Below are positions 43,401 to 53,963 of a stretch of DNA of 64,000 bases, in pieces. The notes below the pieces were generated by a model. That model searched no databases. It worked only from the letters and a program-made list of their open reading frames with translations, and was not told the DNA's origin. The position numbers were made by a program, and so were the translations under genes. Source of the stretch: Tenrec ecaudatus (Eukaryota > Chordata > Mammalia > Afrosoricida > Tenrecidae); the NCBI RefSeq assembly GCF_050624435.1, contig NC_134535.1:126901731-126965730 (forward strand), written 5' to 3'. The first letter of the stretch is position 1. The number at the start of each line of letters is the position of its first letter.

Positions 43401-44704
43401 TGCTACAGTGCACCCTGACTGGTTCATCTCCTCCCCAAGACCCCTCTGCCAGGGGACCCCTCTGCCAGTGGCCTACAAATGGGCTTTGGGTCTCCACTCT
43501 GCACTCCCCCCTTCATTCACTATGGTAAGGTTTTTTGTTCTGATGATGCCTGATACCTGATTCCCTTGACACCTCATTATCACACAAGCTGGTGTGCTTC
43601 TTCCATGTGGGCTTTGTTGCTTCTGAGCTATAAGGCCGCTTGTTTACCTTCAAGCCTTTAAGACCCCAGATGCTATATCTTTTGATAGCCGGGCATCATC
43701 AGCTTTCTTCACCACATTTGCTTATGCACCCACTTTCTCTTCAGCGATGTGTTGGGAAGGTGAGCATCATAGAGACATTTACTTTCTATTGAGCCCTTGG
43801 TATCAACTCTTTCCCTCCCTCCCCCCCACCTGCTCATAACCCCCTGATAGATTATACATTGTTATTATTATCATATCTCACACCGACCACTGTCTCCCTT
43901 CCCCCATGTTTTGTTTTCTGTTGTTCTTCCCCCTGGAGAGGGCTGTATGGTTATGTGTCAGTCATTGCGATCGGTTCCCCCTTTCTCCCTTCCTCTCCCC
44001 AATCACGGTGCTTTAATGATCTTCAATTTGTAACGATGAAAATACATCCTGCATATCAGATACTTACACGACGATTTATAGCAGTAGCAAAATGACAGTG
44101 ATGAAGTAGCAACAAGAATAATCTTATGATTGGGGGTTCCCTAATCTTATGGTTGGGGGTCCCCACCACGTGAGGAGCTGTATGAAAGGGTGGTGGAGTG
44201 AAGCTGGTCAAAGGAATTCTCAGCATAGGCAAACAGCTGGGCAAATATTGGGGCAGAGTGTGTGGGGGGGCATGGGGGGGTGACTTCTAATCCCAGGGGC
44301 CTGGCAGTCACCTTGCATTTCCTCAACCTGCCCACCATGGGACCGGCTGCATTCTGCCACAGCAGGGAGGGGTGGTTTTCCTAGCTAAGGGAACCCTACT
44401 CTCATGGGCAGGTGACCCCTCCCAGGGCCTCAGGACAGTGACTGCCCATAGTACCCACAGAGGAGAGCCCTCTCTGGGTGGTGTCTCCACACACTTTTGG
44501 GTCCTTGCTCGCCAGCCCCCAGCCTTTCTCGACTGCTGGGCTTCGAAGGCGACTCCTAGGGGGCGCCCCGGCTTCACAGCCCTTCTATGCAGGGGGACAG
44601 CCACCCACCCCATCAGCCCCACCCCCATCCCCGCCCCACTTACCGGTCTCCACGGAGGCCCACAGGGCCCAGCCCAGCAGCAGGCACCACAGCCCGGCGC
44701 CCAT
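37479..44704 (-). CDS. TAPBPL: TAP-binding protein-like (TAPBPR), last exon not found
   Basis: Minus-strand exons: 44704-44644 (signal peptide MGAGLWCLLLGWALWASVET), 41779-41549, 41410-41138, 39603-39274 (Ig V-type, HCGF to YICQV), 38867-38565 (Ig C1-type, LICSIAGYYPLDV to YTCQVAH) and 37554-37479 (membrane helix VVFASSLFLFALLFLGL). All five joins keep phase 1 with GT-AG borders. About 425 residues are covered, against 468 in human; the cytoplasmic tail is missing. TAPBPR edits peptides on MHC class I in the ER/Golgi outside the loading complex. The groove-facing loop reads KDGGHHGTLASIRD, keeping the leucine of human KDGAHRGALASSED. The upstream sequence has kappaB and ISRE motifs. Introns carry LINE-A, AfroSINE and a SPIN nest. 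The gene is read towards VAMP1. Confidence 0.95.
40233..40575 (+). mobile_element. LINE-A 3' end in TAPBPL intron 3
   Basis: A plus-oriented LINE-A tail (acatatgtccaaaggtgctt, then gagctgtatgagacccccat). It is flanked by diverged aagactcttccagat and aaaactcttcaagac, a probable target duplication. It runs antisense to TAPBPL. Confidence 0.7.
40615..40860 (-). repeat. AfroSINE with internal 26-bp triplication
   Basis: Reverse-complement AfroSINE. Its part near gcagtgaccctgcagcggtc is repeated three times in tandem (40651, 40677, 40703; unit 26 bp). Another AfroSINE tail in plus orientation follows at about 40885-40925. Confidence 0.8.
41990..42394 (-). mobile_element. LINE-A 3' region in TAPBPL intron 1
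   Basis: Minus-oriented LINE-A: acttgagcccttggtatcag and the following C/T-rich block, ending beside the SPIN left inverted repeat. Confidence 0.7.
42773..44000 (-). mobile_element. LINE-A copy inserted in SPIN, itself split
   Basis: Minus-oriented LINE-A in two parts (42773-42869 and 43786-44000). It is flanked by aatcactatgcttt (42759-42772) and aatcacggtgcttt (44001-44014), a 14-bp target duplication with two changes. Confidence 0.8.
42883..43772 (-). mobile_element. LINE-A copy inserted in the LINE-A copy inside SPIN
   Basis: 890 bp of minus-oriented LINE-A 3' region flanked by perfect agacatttacttt at 42870-42882 and 43773-43785. It is the youngest of the three layers. Confidence 0.85.
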
Positions 44705-44850
44705 GGGGGCTGCTCTGGGCCCCCCTCAGCCACGCCCCTCTCCACGATCCTTCCTTTGGGAGAGCCTGCGCAGGAACACGCTGCTGGTCCGCCAGCCAGA
44801 CACCCCTCGCCGGCTAACGCAGGGCAGCCTTCGCGGCGGGCTGTCGGCGC

Positions 44851-44876
44851 TTTCGCTTTCACTTTGGGACGTTCCC
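44851..44876 (-). promoter_or_regulatory. TAPBPL: ISRE and adjacent kappaB-like site upstream of TAPBPL
   Basis: On the minus strand, aaagtgaaagcgaaa (complement of 44851-44865) carries two GAAA-spaced IRF half-sites. Directly next to it gggacgttccc (44866-44876) fits the GGGRNNYYCC NF-kappaB consensus. They lie about 150 bases before the TAPBPL start codon. The order kappaB then ISRE is that of classical MHC class I promoters. Function is inferred. Confidence 0.65.
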
Positions 44877-44944
44877 GGGCCGCCTAGGCTTCTGGGCACA
44901 GCCACCTGCTGCAGCTGTCGTCGGCTTCCTGCTCTGCGCACATC

Positions 44945-45215
44945 CCGCACCCACTGCCACAGCCACCCCCTCACTCACCCCGCCCCCCCACTCCCCACTC
45001 ACTCCCACCCCCACACTCACCCCACCCCCCACTCACTCCCACCCCCACCCTCACACTCACAGCCACCACCCACTCACACTCACCCCCCACTCACTCCCAC
45101 CCCCACATTCACAGCCACCACCCACTCACTCTCACCCCCCACTCACTCCCACCCCCACCCCCACATTCACAGCCACCCCCATACTCACCCCCCCACTCCC
45201 TCATACTCCCTGGTG
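44945..45215. repeat. C-rich minisatellite between TAPBPL and CD27
   Basis: Degenerate tandem array of units like cactcactcccacccccaca with nearly no G on this strand for about 270 bases. It inflates a 251-codon open frame (44478-45233 plus) that is not a gene. Confidence 0.85.
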
Positions 45216-45442
45216 TTTTCAAGACCTGACTAGTGCCCCCCACTTTGCTACCCACCAGCCCTAAGAGTGAGACCCTATTGGGGAAGATGGGGAAGCCGGT
45301 GGCCTGGGGACCTGGCCTGCTTTGGCTAGTACTGCAGGTGCACTGCGTGCCCTGGGGAGGTCCCCACTGCAGCCCCTCTCAGAGGGAGGCTGGGGCTAGG
45401 ATTTCAGAGAGAGAGAGTTGGCCTGCCCTCAGTAGGCGGCAC

Positions 45443-45448
45443 TTTATT
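45443..45448 (-). other. CD27: CD27 polyadenylation signal AATAAA
   Basis: tttatt on this strand reads AATAAA on the minus strand, about 336 bases after the CD27 stop codon. The gene would end near 45425, leaving about 0.7 kb to the TAPBPL start. Confidence 0.75.
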
Positions 45449-45783
45449 TCCCGATGTTCTAGGTCAGCTGTACAGCACGTGGGGCTGGTACAGTACGAAA
45501 TGTGTTTTCCAACCTGAGCCCCAACCCTCCCCAAATCCCAGATCCCAGAGGAGAAGCTGGCTGGGCCGGGCTGGCCCAGGGCTCCTGCCTCCCACCCTAG
45601 CACATGTCCACTTGTCTGTGTCATTGTTCGCTGGCAAGCCGCTTTCCGGAGTCTGTGCAAGGCTCCTGAGAAGAGGGTGGTATTGAAGTTGGGGCTCCCA
45701 GGTCCAGGTCCTTCTATATGGCTAGGCGGGCTGGAATGTAGGCTAGGGCTTCGTGGCGTGACCCCCACCCTCATGCCAAGGGC

Positions 45784-48700
45784 TCAGGGGTCAACAGACT
45801 CTGGTTTGCGGTAATCCTCCTGGACAGGAACTGTGTCGCCCTCCTCCTCTCGGGGGCAGCAGTAAGCATCTGGCTCCTCGGCCTCTACAGGCCGGTCTCC
45901 TTTGTCTACCAGAGAGGAGGGGAGAGGGGAGACAGTGAGCCAAGAAAGGGGAGGTTGGCGGATCTGGACGGTTAGCAGACTGGGAAGGATGCCAGGTGGG
46001 CAGGTGGAGCTGGGGGGTGGGGCCTCACAGCGGTGGGAGGCAGGGGCTGCAGGGCTGAGAGGGGGTGGGGCAGGTCTGCAGACCCTTATTTTGTCTCTTA
46101 CTTGATCCATACTTCCTTTGTTGGTGGAAGAACAGGGCTCCGCCCAGGGTGAAAGCCAGTAACATTCCAGAGATGACCACGGAGATGCGGATACATTCTG
46201 AGCTACACAGGGACCTTTGGGCTGTGCGAGGCAGGGGACACCTGTGGGCTTAGAGGAAGGCCCAGCCCGAGACCCTCCTCCACCCAGCCCACCTCTCCTC
46301 TCTGGCCTGTCTCTCTTTGCCTGCCTTTCTGCTCTCAGACTGGACCCAGAGCTCTCCTGGCTGCTAGACATGGCCTTCCCTGCCCCTCTCACTCCTTCTT
46401 CTCAGAGCTTTCTGGATAGCCGCTCTCCTGTGCGTATTTCTCGGGGGTGGACACGGTGCGAGGGGTGGTGGTGAACTGGGTGGACACTCACATGGCCAGT
46501 GGGTCGAGTGCACGGGTGCAGGCTGCTGCCTGTTCTGAGCCAGAGTTTGCATGGGCCTGCTGGTTCCCTGCTCAGCCATCTCTGGGAAATCAGACAAGTT
46601 GAGTAGCAGCAGGCAGCCTCTGTGGCCAAGGCAGCATTGGGTGCGACTGGGCAGCTTAGTGGGGGGGGGGGGGAGTTGGGTGGGTGTGGTAGCAGGGAGT
46701 GCTGCTTGGCCGCCTCCCCTCCACCCTCTGTGACTTGACAGCCAGTCCTCGCCTGGAGCTTACCTTGAGGGAGAGCCAAGCTGGTGGGTTGTAGGTGAGG
46801 GTCTGGGGCCTTCCAGGGATGAGTGGTCACCGAGGGGTTGGGGAGCAGGTCACACTCTGTACACTCCCTGTCCCGGCACTGCCAGCCGCTGGGGCAGGCA
46901 CACTCAGCGTTGGCTGTGGTGGTGCAGTTACGGAGGCGGAGACCTGGGGAAGGAGATGCTTGCTAGGGCTTCTTCCTCTCCCCAGCCTGCCTTTTCTCAT
47001 CCCCAACCCCACAACCACCCCTGCCCCCAACGCGGGCCCTCCCTTGTGGACCTGGTGCCTTTGGCTTGGGAGCTTCCAGTTGCTATACTTCTAGAGGATT
47101 CCTGGGTTCAGACAGAAACCATGGACAGGAGGCACGGCTTGCACTTAATTTTCTCTCTTACTTGCGGATAGAACTCATCGGATCACAATATAGAAATGTC
47201 CCAGGCTTCACAGAGTTCAGGGGGGGTGGGTGGGGATGGGATGAAATGAGAGCAGCATTTTTCCACAGACACCTTTGAAGCCCTCTCAGATAGATGCTGG
47301 TAGGGACTCCTTCCATGCCGTCTATGCGGTCCACCCATGCGCGGGATGTGAGGCTTACAGATGTTCACAGTCCCGTGTGTGAACACCCCGGAGCTTACTC
47401 ATTCTGCTCTCACTAGGCATTTGGGGATTCTCCAGTTTTCACCGGTTAGGAATAGTGTAGCTATAGCCCCTGGCTTGTTTTGAAATCTTTACCGGACAGT
47501 TATTTGATCGCTGACATCCTTTGCCATTAAAATATGAATGTTACTCCTGTCGAGGTTGGGTACTGGGTAAGCTAAGCAGTCAGTTGCCCTGGAGGACAGA
47601 CTGCCCTTGACAGAGGTGATTGAGGCGGAGAGGAGGACGATTTGGGGGCAAGAAGAACACCTGGGGAAGTGTCCCCAGCTTGAGTGGAGCCTGGTAGGGC
47701 CTTGGCACAGTGCCCCCTTGGGCCCCAGAAAGAGGAGCCCTGACAGGTAGGAAAGGGGAGTGGGAAGGTGTCTAAGACTGCTCTCACGTCTTCAGCGGTT
47801 TCCGCCAGGATTTGACATCACGTAGGGAAGTCAGGGGGACATCTCTGAATCATGTTTAGGCCTTGTGACCTTTGCTTCATGAATTCTACCTCAAGTTCCT
47901 ACTGGGGAATCGTTTCTTTGTGATTTTCCAGGGGCTGGAAGCCCTGGAGTCTGGACAAGGAGCTGCAGGGACGGAGGGAAGCCTGGAGCAGCAATAGTTG
48001 GGAAAGCAGTGGGCCCAGAACAGGGAGCAAACTAGGGCTTGAGCATTTAATTTCAGGCACTTTCCCATTTTACAGATGGAAATACTGTCCACCAAACTCA
48101 TTCTATCTCCTTCCCACCAGCAAGACCCTGTGGCCTTCTCCTACCTACGTTAGGGATCTGCTGTGTGCTGCATCTTAACCAGGATCCTTGCCTGGGCTGG
48201 TTTGGAATACAGTGTAGGAATGGGGACCCGCTCATTCTGGGGACCCAGGTTTTCTGGTGAGGCCTGTACACTGAGCAGTGGGAGCCTTGAGTGAAATCAT
48301 TTTAATGCCAAGAAGGGGGAACCATCCATTAACAATCTTACTTGTAAATGACATGTGCTCAGGCATCTTTTGTGTTCAAGATGCTGCCCTTTGAGTCATT
48401 TGCAATGAACCTCCAGTCCCCCCCTCCCTTAAAACTAAGGAGCAGTATTAAAAAGCCTAGTGAGACTCAATGTATTTCACTGGAAAGTAGTTTACCATCC
48501 TCAGTCCTGTCCTGCTGAAAAACATTTGCTCAAAGGGATTACCCAAAAACCTCTAGGTTAGGGGATACAGGTATGTGGTTTCTGAGATTCCAGCAAACAC
48601 GGAGACAGAATAGAATGATTCATCGCACAGCTGAAGATCGGGAGTTGCTTAGTTTTAAAGAACAATGTGGTGCTGTTAGGGGCTGGCCAGTCGCTGCTGA

Positions 48701-49662
48701 CCCATAGCGATCCCATGCGCAATAGAGGGAGGCCCTGCCTGCTCCTGCCTCAGTCCCACCATTGTTCCTGGGCCCGAGCCCGGGGTGCAGCCAATCCTGT
48801 TGTGTGAAAGAGCCACCTTGCTGTGGGAAAGGAAAAAGAACAGAGGTTCCTGTATGTTTTCATCTTCCTAAACTGACGTTTGGGCCCAAAGAGGCTGCTC
48901 CCTCGGGGCGGACAGTGTGCGTTCCACAGAAAGCAGTGCTCCAAGTTTGGCTGCCCAGCTCCCCCACGGCATTCTGGGAACACTGTCCGTTCATCTCTCG
49001 GGGGTTTGCCTCTCTGAAGGCTGAGGTCTTGAGACCTCCCCCCACCTCTTAGAATGTGAGTCTCCATGTGCTCTGACGGGTCCTTCACATTCTCCCGATC
49101 CCCTTCTTCGAAAGATGGTTCTCCACAGCCATGGGTCCCACGCCCCTGCTGCACCCCCTCCAACATGGGCCCCAAGTGCCAGGAGCCTGGGCGTGGGCTC
49201 TCCACGCTACTTCACACCCCACATCATCAGCCTTGCTCCCTGAGCGCTGCCCACTGGCACCTCCCGCCTCTGCTCCCCCCCATCTCACCGAAGTTACAGT
49301 GCCGACAGCTCTCACAGTGGGGCCGGCGGTGGTGGTCTGGCGAGAAGGAGACCCCTGGTATACAGGGCTCGCACTGAGTAGCCTTTCCGTGCCTGTCACA
49401 GCTCTGCACGAGGAACGTCCCTGTGAGACAAGGTTCAGAGTCAAGGCCACGGGAGGCCCCTTCCCCTTCTCCACCTCCAGGCAGCACCTCCCAGCTGCCT
49501 CAGGACTCCTCAGCTCTGTTTCTTACCTGGCGCACACAGCTGACAGCACAGGCCATCCTGAGCTTGGTAGTACTTCTCTGGACAGCCTCTGGGGCTGGGG
49601 GTAGCCGAGAGCCCCGCCAGGGTCCCCAGGACCCACAGGCAGCAGGGAAGTAGCCAGGCCAT
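45784..49662 (-). CDS. CD27: CD27 antigen (TNF receptor superfamily member 7)
   Basis: Six minus-strand exons: 49662-49527, 49420-49289, 46943-46764, 46581-46492, 46221-46102 and 45905-45784. They join in frame to 259 residues (human 260). Signal peptide [20 protein letters not shown]; cysteine-rich domains with [20 protein letters not shown] and [12 protein letters not shown]; an N-glycosylation site in RNCTTT near residue 95; a Ser/Thr/Pro stalk; membrane helix around residues 192-211 ([20 protein letters not shown]); and a short tail ending near [16 protein letters not shown] corresponds to the TRAF2/TRAF5-binding PIQEDY of human. CD27 binds CD70 and costimulates T and B cells. It lies in tandem behind TAPBPL, as in human. 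Intron 2 is 2.3 kb with an RTE fragment at 48665-48785. Confidence 0.97.
46944..49288 (-). other. CD27 intron 2
   Basis: Mostly single-copy-looking sequence. An RTE-type fragment in minus orientation lies at about 48665-48785 (gacccatagcgatcccatgc). No other gene seen. Confidence 0.6.
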
Positions 49663-51116
49663 GGCACCTGCCCAGGGTGCTCTTCGCCTCTGGTGGGTTG
49701 CCTGCTGGCCTCTGCGGGCTGGTCCTCCCCAGGAAGGTGTTGGTGCCTTTTGTTTGTCGCCTCCTCAGCAATGGCTGTGGTTCCTCACCAAGTGCCCCTT
49801 CGAGTTGGCACGTTGACTTGGGGTGGCAGTTGTGGTCCTGGAACAGCGGCTGAAGTTGTTTTTCCTCTCACAGCGGCAACCTCCGCCCCTTTCTGCTTTC
49901 CGCGCGCTGGGAGGAGGGTATGAACCAGCAAACCCTATCTGAGCACCTCTCTTCAAAGATGCCCCTCCAACACGCCAGCCTCCCCCTTGGCTTCCGTCTC
50001 TTTCACTGGAGCTCACGAGGGAGGCATTTAACCCACTGGGGCCTTCCTCCTTCCACCCAGTGCTGGGTGTACACAGCTGCCCACGGACGTGCACCCAAAG
50101 ACATCCAACCACACGCGGCTCACGAGTGAACCCACTGGCCTCGCTCTCCCCTCCCCCTGTTGCCATGTCCCCACGGTTTGCAAAGCCACCTAGCTGAAAG
50201 AAGGGAGGGGCCAGGAGGGAGGCTAGGCTCACAGCCTGTTCTCTGCGGCTCTTGGCATCAGATGCGTTTTGGAATTCAGACTTTTATTTGAGGCTGGAGA
50301 GCAAAACTAGCCCCCACTCCTGGGCACCTCCATGGAGCTGGGCAGCGCTCGGACTCAGACACCTGCCTCTTTCCACGACGCAGCAGTTGGCTCGTTACAC
50401 TCTGCGGGATGGCTACGGACAGTGATGGCCCTTCACCCACCCAAGTTTGATTTTATGGCCAAAGGAGTGGCTCCAGGATTATCCAGAATGGCAAACTCTC
50501 TCTGAAGACATGGTGCCAGTCTCATTCAGTCGTTACCCCAGCCTGTGTGAAGTACCAGGGGCTGCCCCCTGCCAGCCTGCCTCCTTCTCTCTGGGACCCA
50601 TGCCCACCGGAGTTCCTTCCTTCTCCTCCCTCCGCTCTCGCTGTGTCATTCACCGTGGCCCGGAGCTCCTGGGACATCTCCTTTTCCCGCCTTGCGTGTT
50701 TGGGACTGAAGGCACCTTTCTATGCGGGTCATCGCTTCCCTGTTTCTCTGGCTCTCCCGGAAAGATTGATTTGAGGATGTGCAAAATGGGTGGGCTGTGC
50801 CCTCCGGGAGCCCTGGCTCAGAACCTTGCCCCATTTCCCCAGTGACTGAGCTATGGGGTGGCTCCCTTCTTTCTCTAGGGCATTTTCCACACAGGGTCTT
50901 TTCAGTTGTTTTCACTCTGCTCAGAAAATGTCACCTCCCTCCCCCCATGGCTGTACCTGTTAGATCTGTTCTCTCTTTGTCTCATCTTTGGTTTCCTCTC
51001 TCTGATATTATTTTCCCCCCATCCTGCTGCCTTCCCTCACCCCCTCTGTAGTGCCTTAACAGGGGCTTCTCAAGTGCAGGGCACAGATGAGTGTGAGGGG
51101 AAGAAGGATGTATGCA
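49663..51116. other. CD27 upstream region, no gene recognised
   Basis: Moderate GC, no CpG island and no assigned repeat. The CD27 promoter must lie in the first part, but no motif stood out enough to mark. Confidence 0.4.
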
Positions 51117-51129
51117 AAACTGCCCTCTT

Positions 51130-51240
51130 TTTTGAAGATGATGAGGGCCACAAATGTACAAAGGTGCTTGACACAATGGATGGATGGATGGATTGTGATG
51201 AAAGTGTACGAGCCCCCAATAAAATGATGAAAACAAACCC
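51130..51240 (+). mobile_element. 111-bp LINE-A 3'-end retroposon with 13-bp target duplication
   Basis: Only the LINE-A end is present (gtgcttgacacaatggatgg, then gagcccccaataaaatgatg). It is flanked by perfect aaactgccctctt at 51117-51129 and 51241-51253. It parallels the 118-bp copy at 5387-5504. Confidence 0.82.
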
Positions 51241-51675
51241 AAACTGCCCTCTTCACTGTCAGGCAGGGCGACCGATTGCCTTCCCCAGAGAGGGTCTCCA
51301 GTGAATTCTGCGGATGTTCCTGCTATGTAGTGTCTTCCCTGCTCCCTGGTCCCGCTGAACAGCTTCGCTGAGCCCGGAGAGGGGTGTGAAGGGGCCTTGA
51401 TGAGCAAAAGAAGACGTACAGATACCCTTTTTACTGAGTCACAGCAGCAAAAGCCTTCTGCCTGGGAGCTTCTGTGAGACAGAATGACCCCGTGTGAAGC
51501 TGGTCTCAGCATGGCCTCCAGCTGGGTCTACACGCTTCGGAGGTTGGTGTTTCCACCGCTCCAACTCTTCCCTGAGGGATTCTGCGCTCTGATGGACGTG
51601 TGTCAAAACAGCAGCATCAATGAGCGCAAGGAGCTGACATCACATTCCTTCTTAACGTTCTTTGAGTTTGGGGGG

Positions 51676-52710
51676 TGTGTTAGTCTGGGTGGACTAGAGG
51701 AACAGATTCATAGACACTCAGATGGGTATAAGAAAGAGCTTTATACAAAGAGTAATTGTACATTAAGGAAACATCCCAGCCCAGTCCAGATCAAGTCCAT
51801 AAGGCTGATACTAGCCTGTAGGGAACTGCGTGTCTCCCCACCCTGGATTTTAGCCATGAATTTACTCTCAGTTTCCTGCCATACAAAGTGCCCTGAGGTT
51901 TTACTGCCCTTTGTCTCAATTCCCGCCAGAGGGTGGCTGCCTTGACCCTTGCTAGGATTGGTGCTCTTTCACTAGCAGCTACTATGCTCATTGGTCAATA
52001 CATGACTGGTGGCATCTCCCCCCAGGCTCACCAGGAATGCTTCATTAGCACACTTACCTGTTTGATCAGTTGCCCGCCATTCCTTCCTTGTTTGGAGATG
52101 CACGACTATTGGCTACCTCAGCTGGACCCTATTTTACACGTGATGTAATGGTGCCAGCCCCTCGCTGGCTATTTAAACCTCTGCTCTCAGCTCAATAAAC
52201 GAGGCTCGATCAGATTCCTGTCTTGCCTCCATCTCTCCTCGCCCTTGCCCATCTTCATTCCCAGTCCCTCTTTCAGGTCCATGTTGTTGATGTCCCGCTG
52301 GTCGGGACACTAGCCCATATATTTGATACCAATCTATAAAGTCCCCTTCAGACTCACGAAACACATGCAATGGCGCTGAATGCAGGATGATCATAGGCCA
52401 GTGGGTGGGAGGTCTGGTGGATCCAGTGGCGTTGTAAGCATCTTAGCACTGGCAGGGGTCTCCATGTGGCTCCTCCAGCTCTCAGGGCTCTGGAGGCATC
52501 AAGGTATTCCATGTGGCTTCTCCTCAGGGATGTCTCACAGGGAGTGAGCAGAGAGTGACAGTGTCTCTGCCTCCAGGCAGGAATACAGGAGTTCCCAGAA
52601 TCCTCAGGAGAAGGCCAGGCCCACACAGAAGGTATGACCTGATTGACAGTCTAGACTCCACTCCTTCACTCGGAATCCTCAAACTGATGCCAGATTATGT
52701 AACTACCACA
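51676..52710 (-). mobile_element. ERVL-type (MLT2-like) solo LTR with nested younger LTR
   Basis: Starts tgtgttagtctgggtggact and ends gattatgtaactaccaca on this strand. The flanks ggggg and ggggc are compatible with a 5-bp duplication. A 493-bp LTR lies inside at 51817-52309. It is a non-coding fossil. Confidence 0.75.
51817..52309 (+). mobile_element. whole-looking solo LTR with 6-bp duplication (ERVK-like)
   Basis: Begins tgtagggaactgcg and ends gtcgggaca. It is flanked by perfect ctagcc at 51811-51816 and 52310-52315. It has a TATA-like tatttaaacc and polyadenylation signal aataaa near 52194. The 6-bp duplication fits class II elements. No related copy occurs elsewhere in the window. It is a solo fossil and younger than its ERVL host LTR. 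Confidence 0.8.
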
Positions 52711-52924
52711 GGGGCCAGAAAGAAATCAGAAGGGGCAAAGTACGGGTTGCAGAGCGGATGCGGTAAAGCCTCCCAAGGAGAGTTTCGAACAACCCTTGCT
52801 GTGCTTGAAGAATGACCAGGCACGTTACTGTGATGGTGTAAAATCCCTCCGTCCAACTTTCCCTTGCCAACGCTGTTCTCCGTTTCCTTTTTCTTCGTCT
52901 CTTTTCTGTTCCATTTTATTACAA

Positions 52925-53531
52925 TGTGGGGGAAGCCAGCCCCTCACAACTATCGCTGGCCCGGTGAGCAATTGTACGTTTGTGATATATAGAGTATAGG
53001 AAAGTCATGGAGAGTAAGAGAGATAGAAGAGACGGTAAAACAAAAGAGTCAGACACATTTCATGGTAGCATGCTCACCTCCTGGACGGCCATGATCTCAC
53101 CAGCCAGGCCCGCACACAGCACGGCGGAGGAGAGGGGAGAAGAGAGAGCAATTTATTTCTAACCAAGGCTTATACATCTTTTGACGCCATGCAAGTCCCC
53201 TGATTGCAGGTAAAGACCAACGTCACAGGAAGGGATTGTACTACAGGTAATACAGCAATGAGAGGGGAAGGGTATAGGAGCACAATAGAGCAACAGGAAA
53301 GGGAAGGGTTGGGGTATGCATGTGACAAGACGGGTGTATCCCAGACTCAGGACAGCAGCCTAATTGCATGTCACTGAGCAGGTTTGACCTGTTCTAAGCT
53401 CTCCAGGGAATCAATCACTATCCTATCAATAGGGTGTGAAGCCCACCTACAGTGGACCAGACAGTAGTCTGATTGTTCCGGATGGCTGAAGGCCTTCAGG
53501 GAGAATATCTCTAAGCATCTGACCTCCCACA
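52925..53531 (-). mobile_element. family-X LTR
   Basis: Minus-oriented relative of 17026-17696: tgtgggggaagccagcccct at the left, tcagacacatttcatggtag inside, and gcatctgacctcccaca at the right. No matching flanks were seen. It is a fossil. Confidence 0.7.
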
Positions 53532-53789
53532 CTGGCAAACAGCCTCAGGTTTGGCATCTCTTTGGGGCAGACAAAGCCGAGGAAAAGTCTTTCTGTATCC
53601 CACATTGCAACATCTCCATAAGCTCTTGCTGTTGTTCAGTGTCTTTTGAGAAATGGAGGATTGTCCTGCCCCATAAAACAGCCTCCCTACCCTAAAGTTC
53701 CATACAATGGTCACCTGCAGTTCAACTGGCCCAGGATATGCCCCTGGCAGTCACGGTTTAGATGACTCTGTGTGTGTGTCTGTCTGTGT

Positions 53790-53935
53790 GTGTGTGTGTA
53801 CTCGAAGGAGACTAAAACAGGTGTATTACTGAGAAAGCTTGCCTGCAGTCAATGATTGATATCAGATACACGTTTAAACACATTTTGTTTGGAATAAACC
53901 CGGGTGTGTATAAACCAGAACGCTACTAGCAATAC
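53790..53935 (+). repeat. unclassified repeat, copy 2 of 3
   Basis: Matches 6355-6490 and 59545-59690 in order: gaaggagactaaaacaggtg, cttgcctgcagtcaatgatt, acacattttgtttgg, actagcaatac. A TG microsatellite precedes it. Confidence 0.55.
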
Positions 53936-53963
53936 TTTTTTCACCTACCTTCCTATTAATATT

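Larger units (their letters stand above)
42395..44206 (+). mobile_element. SPIN hAT transposon with two nested LINE-A insertions
   Basis: The left end cagtcgttctcaacatgcgg is the SPIN inverted repeat. SPIN interior continues to 42772 (cgatggtctgaggaaccgag; caggtgggtccacccacatg) and resumes from 44001 to 44206 (aaaatacatcctgcatatca; gtagcaacaagaataat). The flanks atcaaagg (42387-42394) and gtcaaagg (44207-44214) form an 8-bp hAT duplication with one change. No transposase gene is seen, so this is a non-autonomous copy. Confidence 0.88.

Noticed and set aside
44478-45233. 251-codon plus-strand frame near the TAPBPL start
   Set aside because: It is antisense to TAPBPL exon 1 and extended by the C-rich minisatellite.
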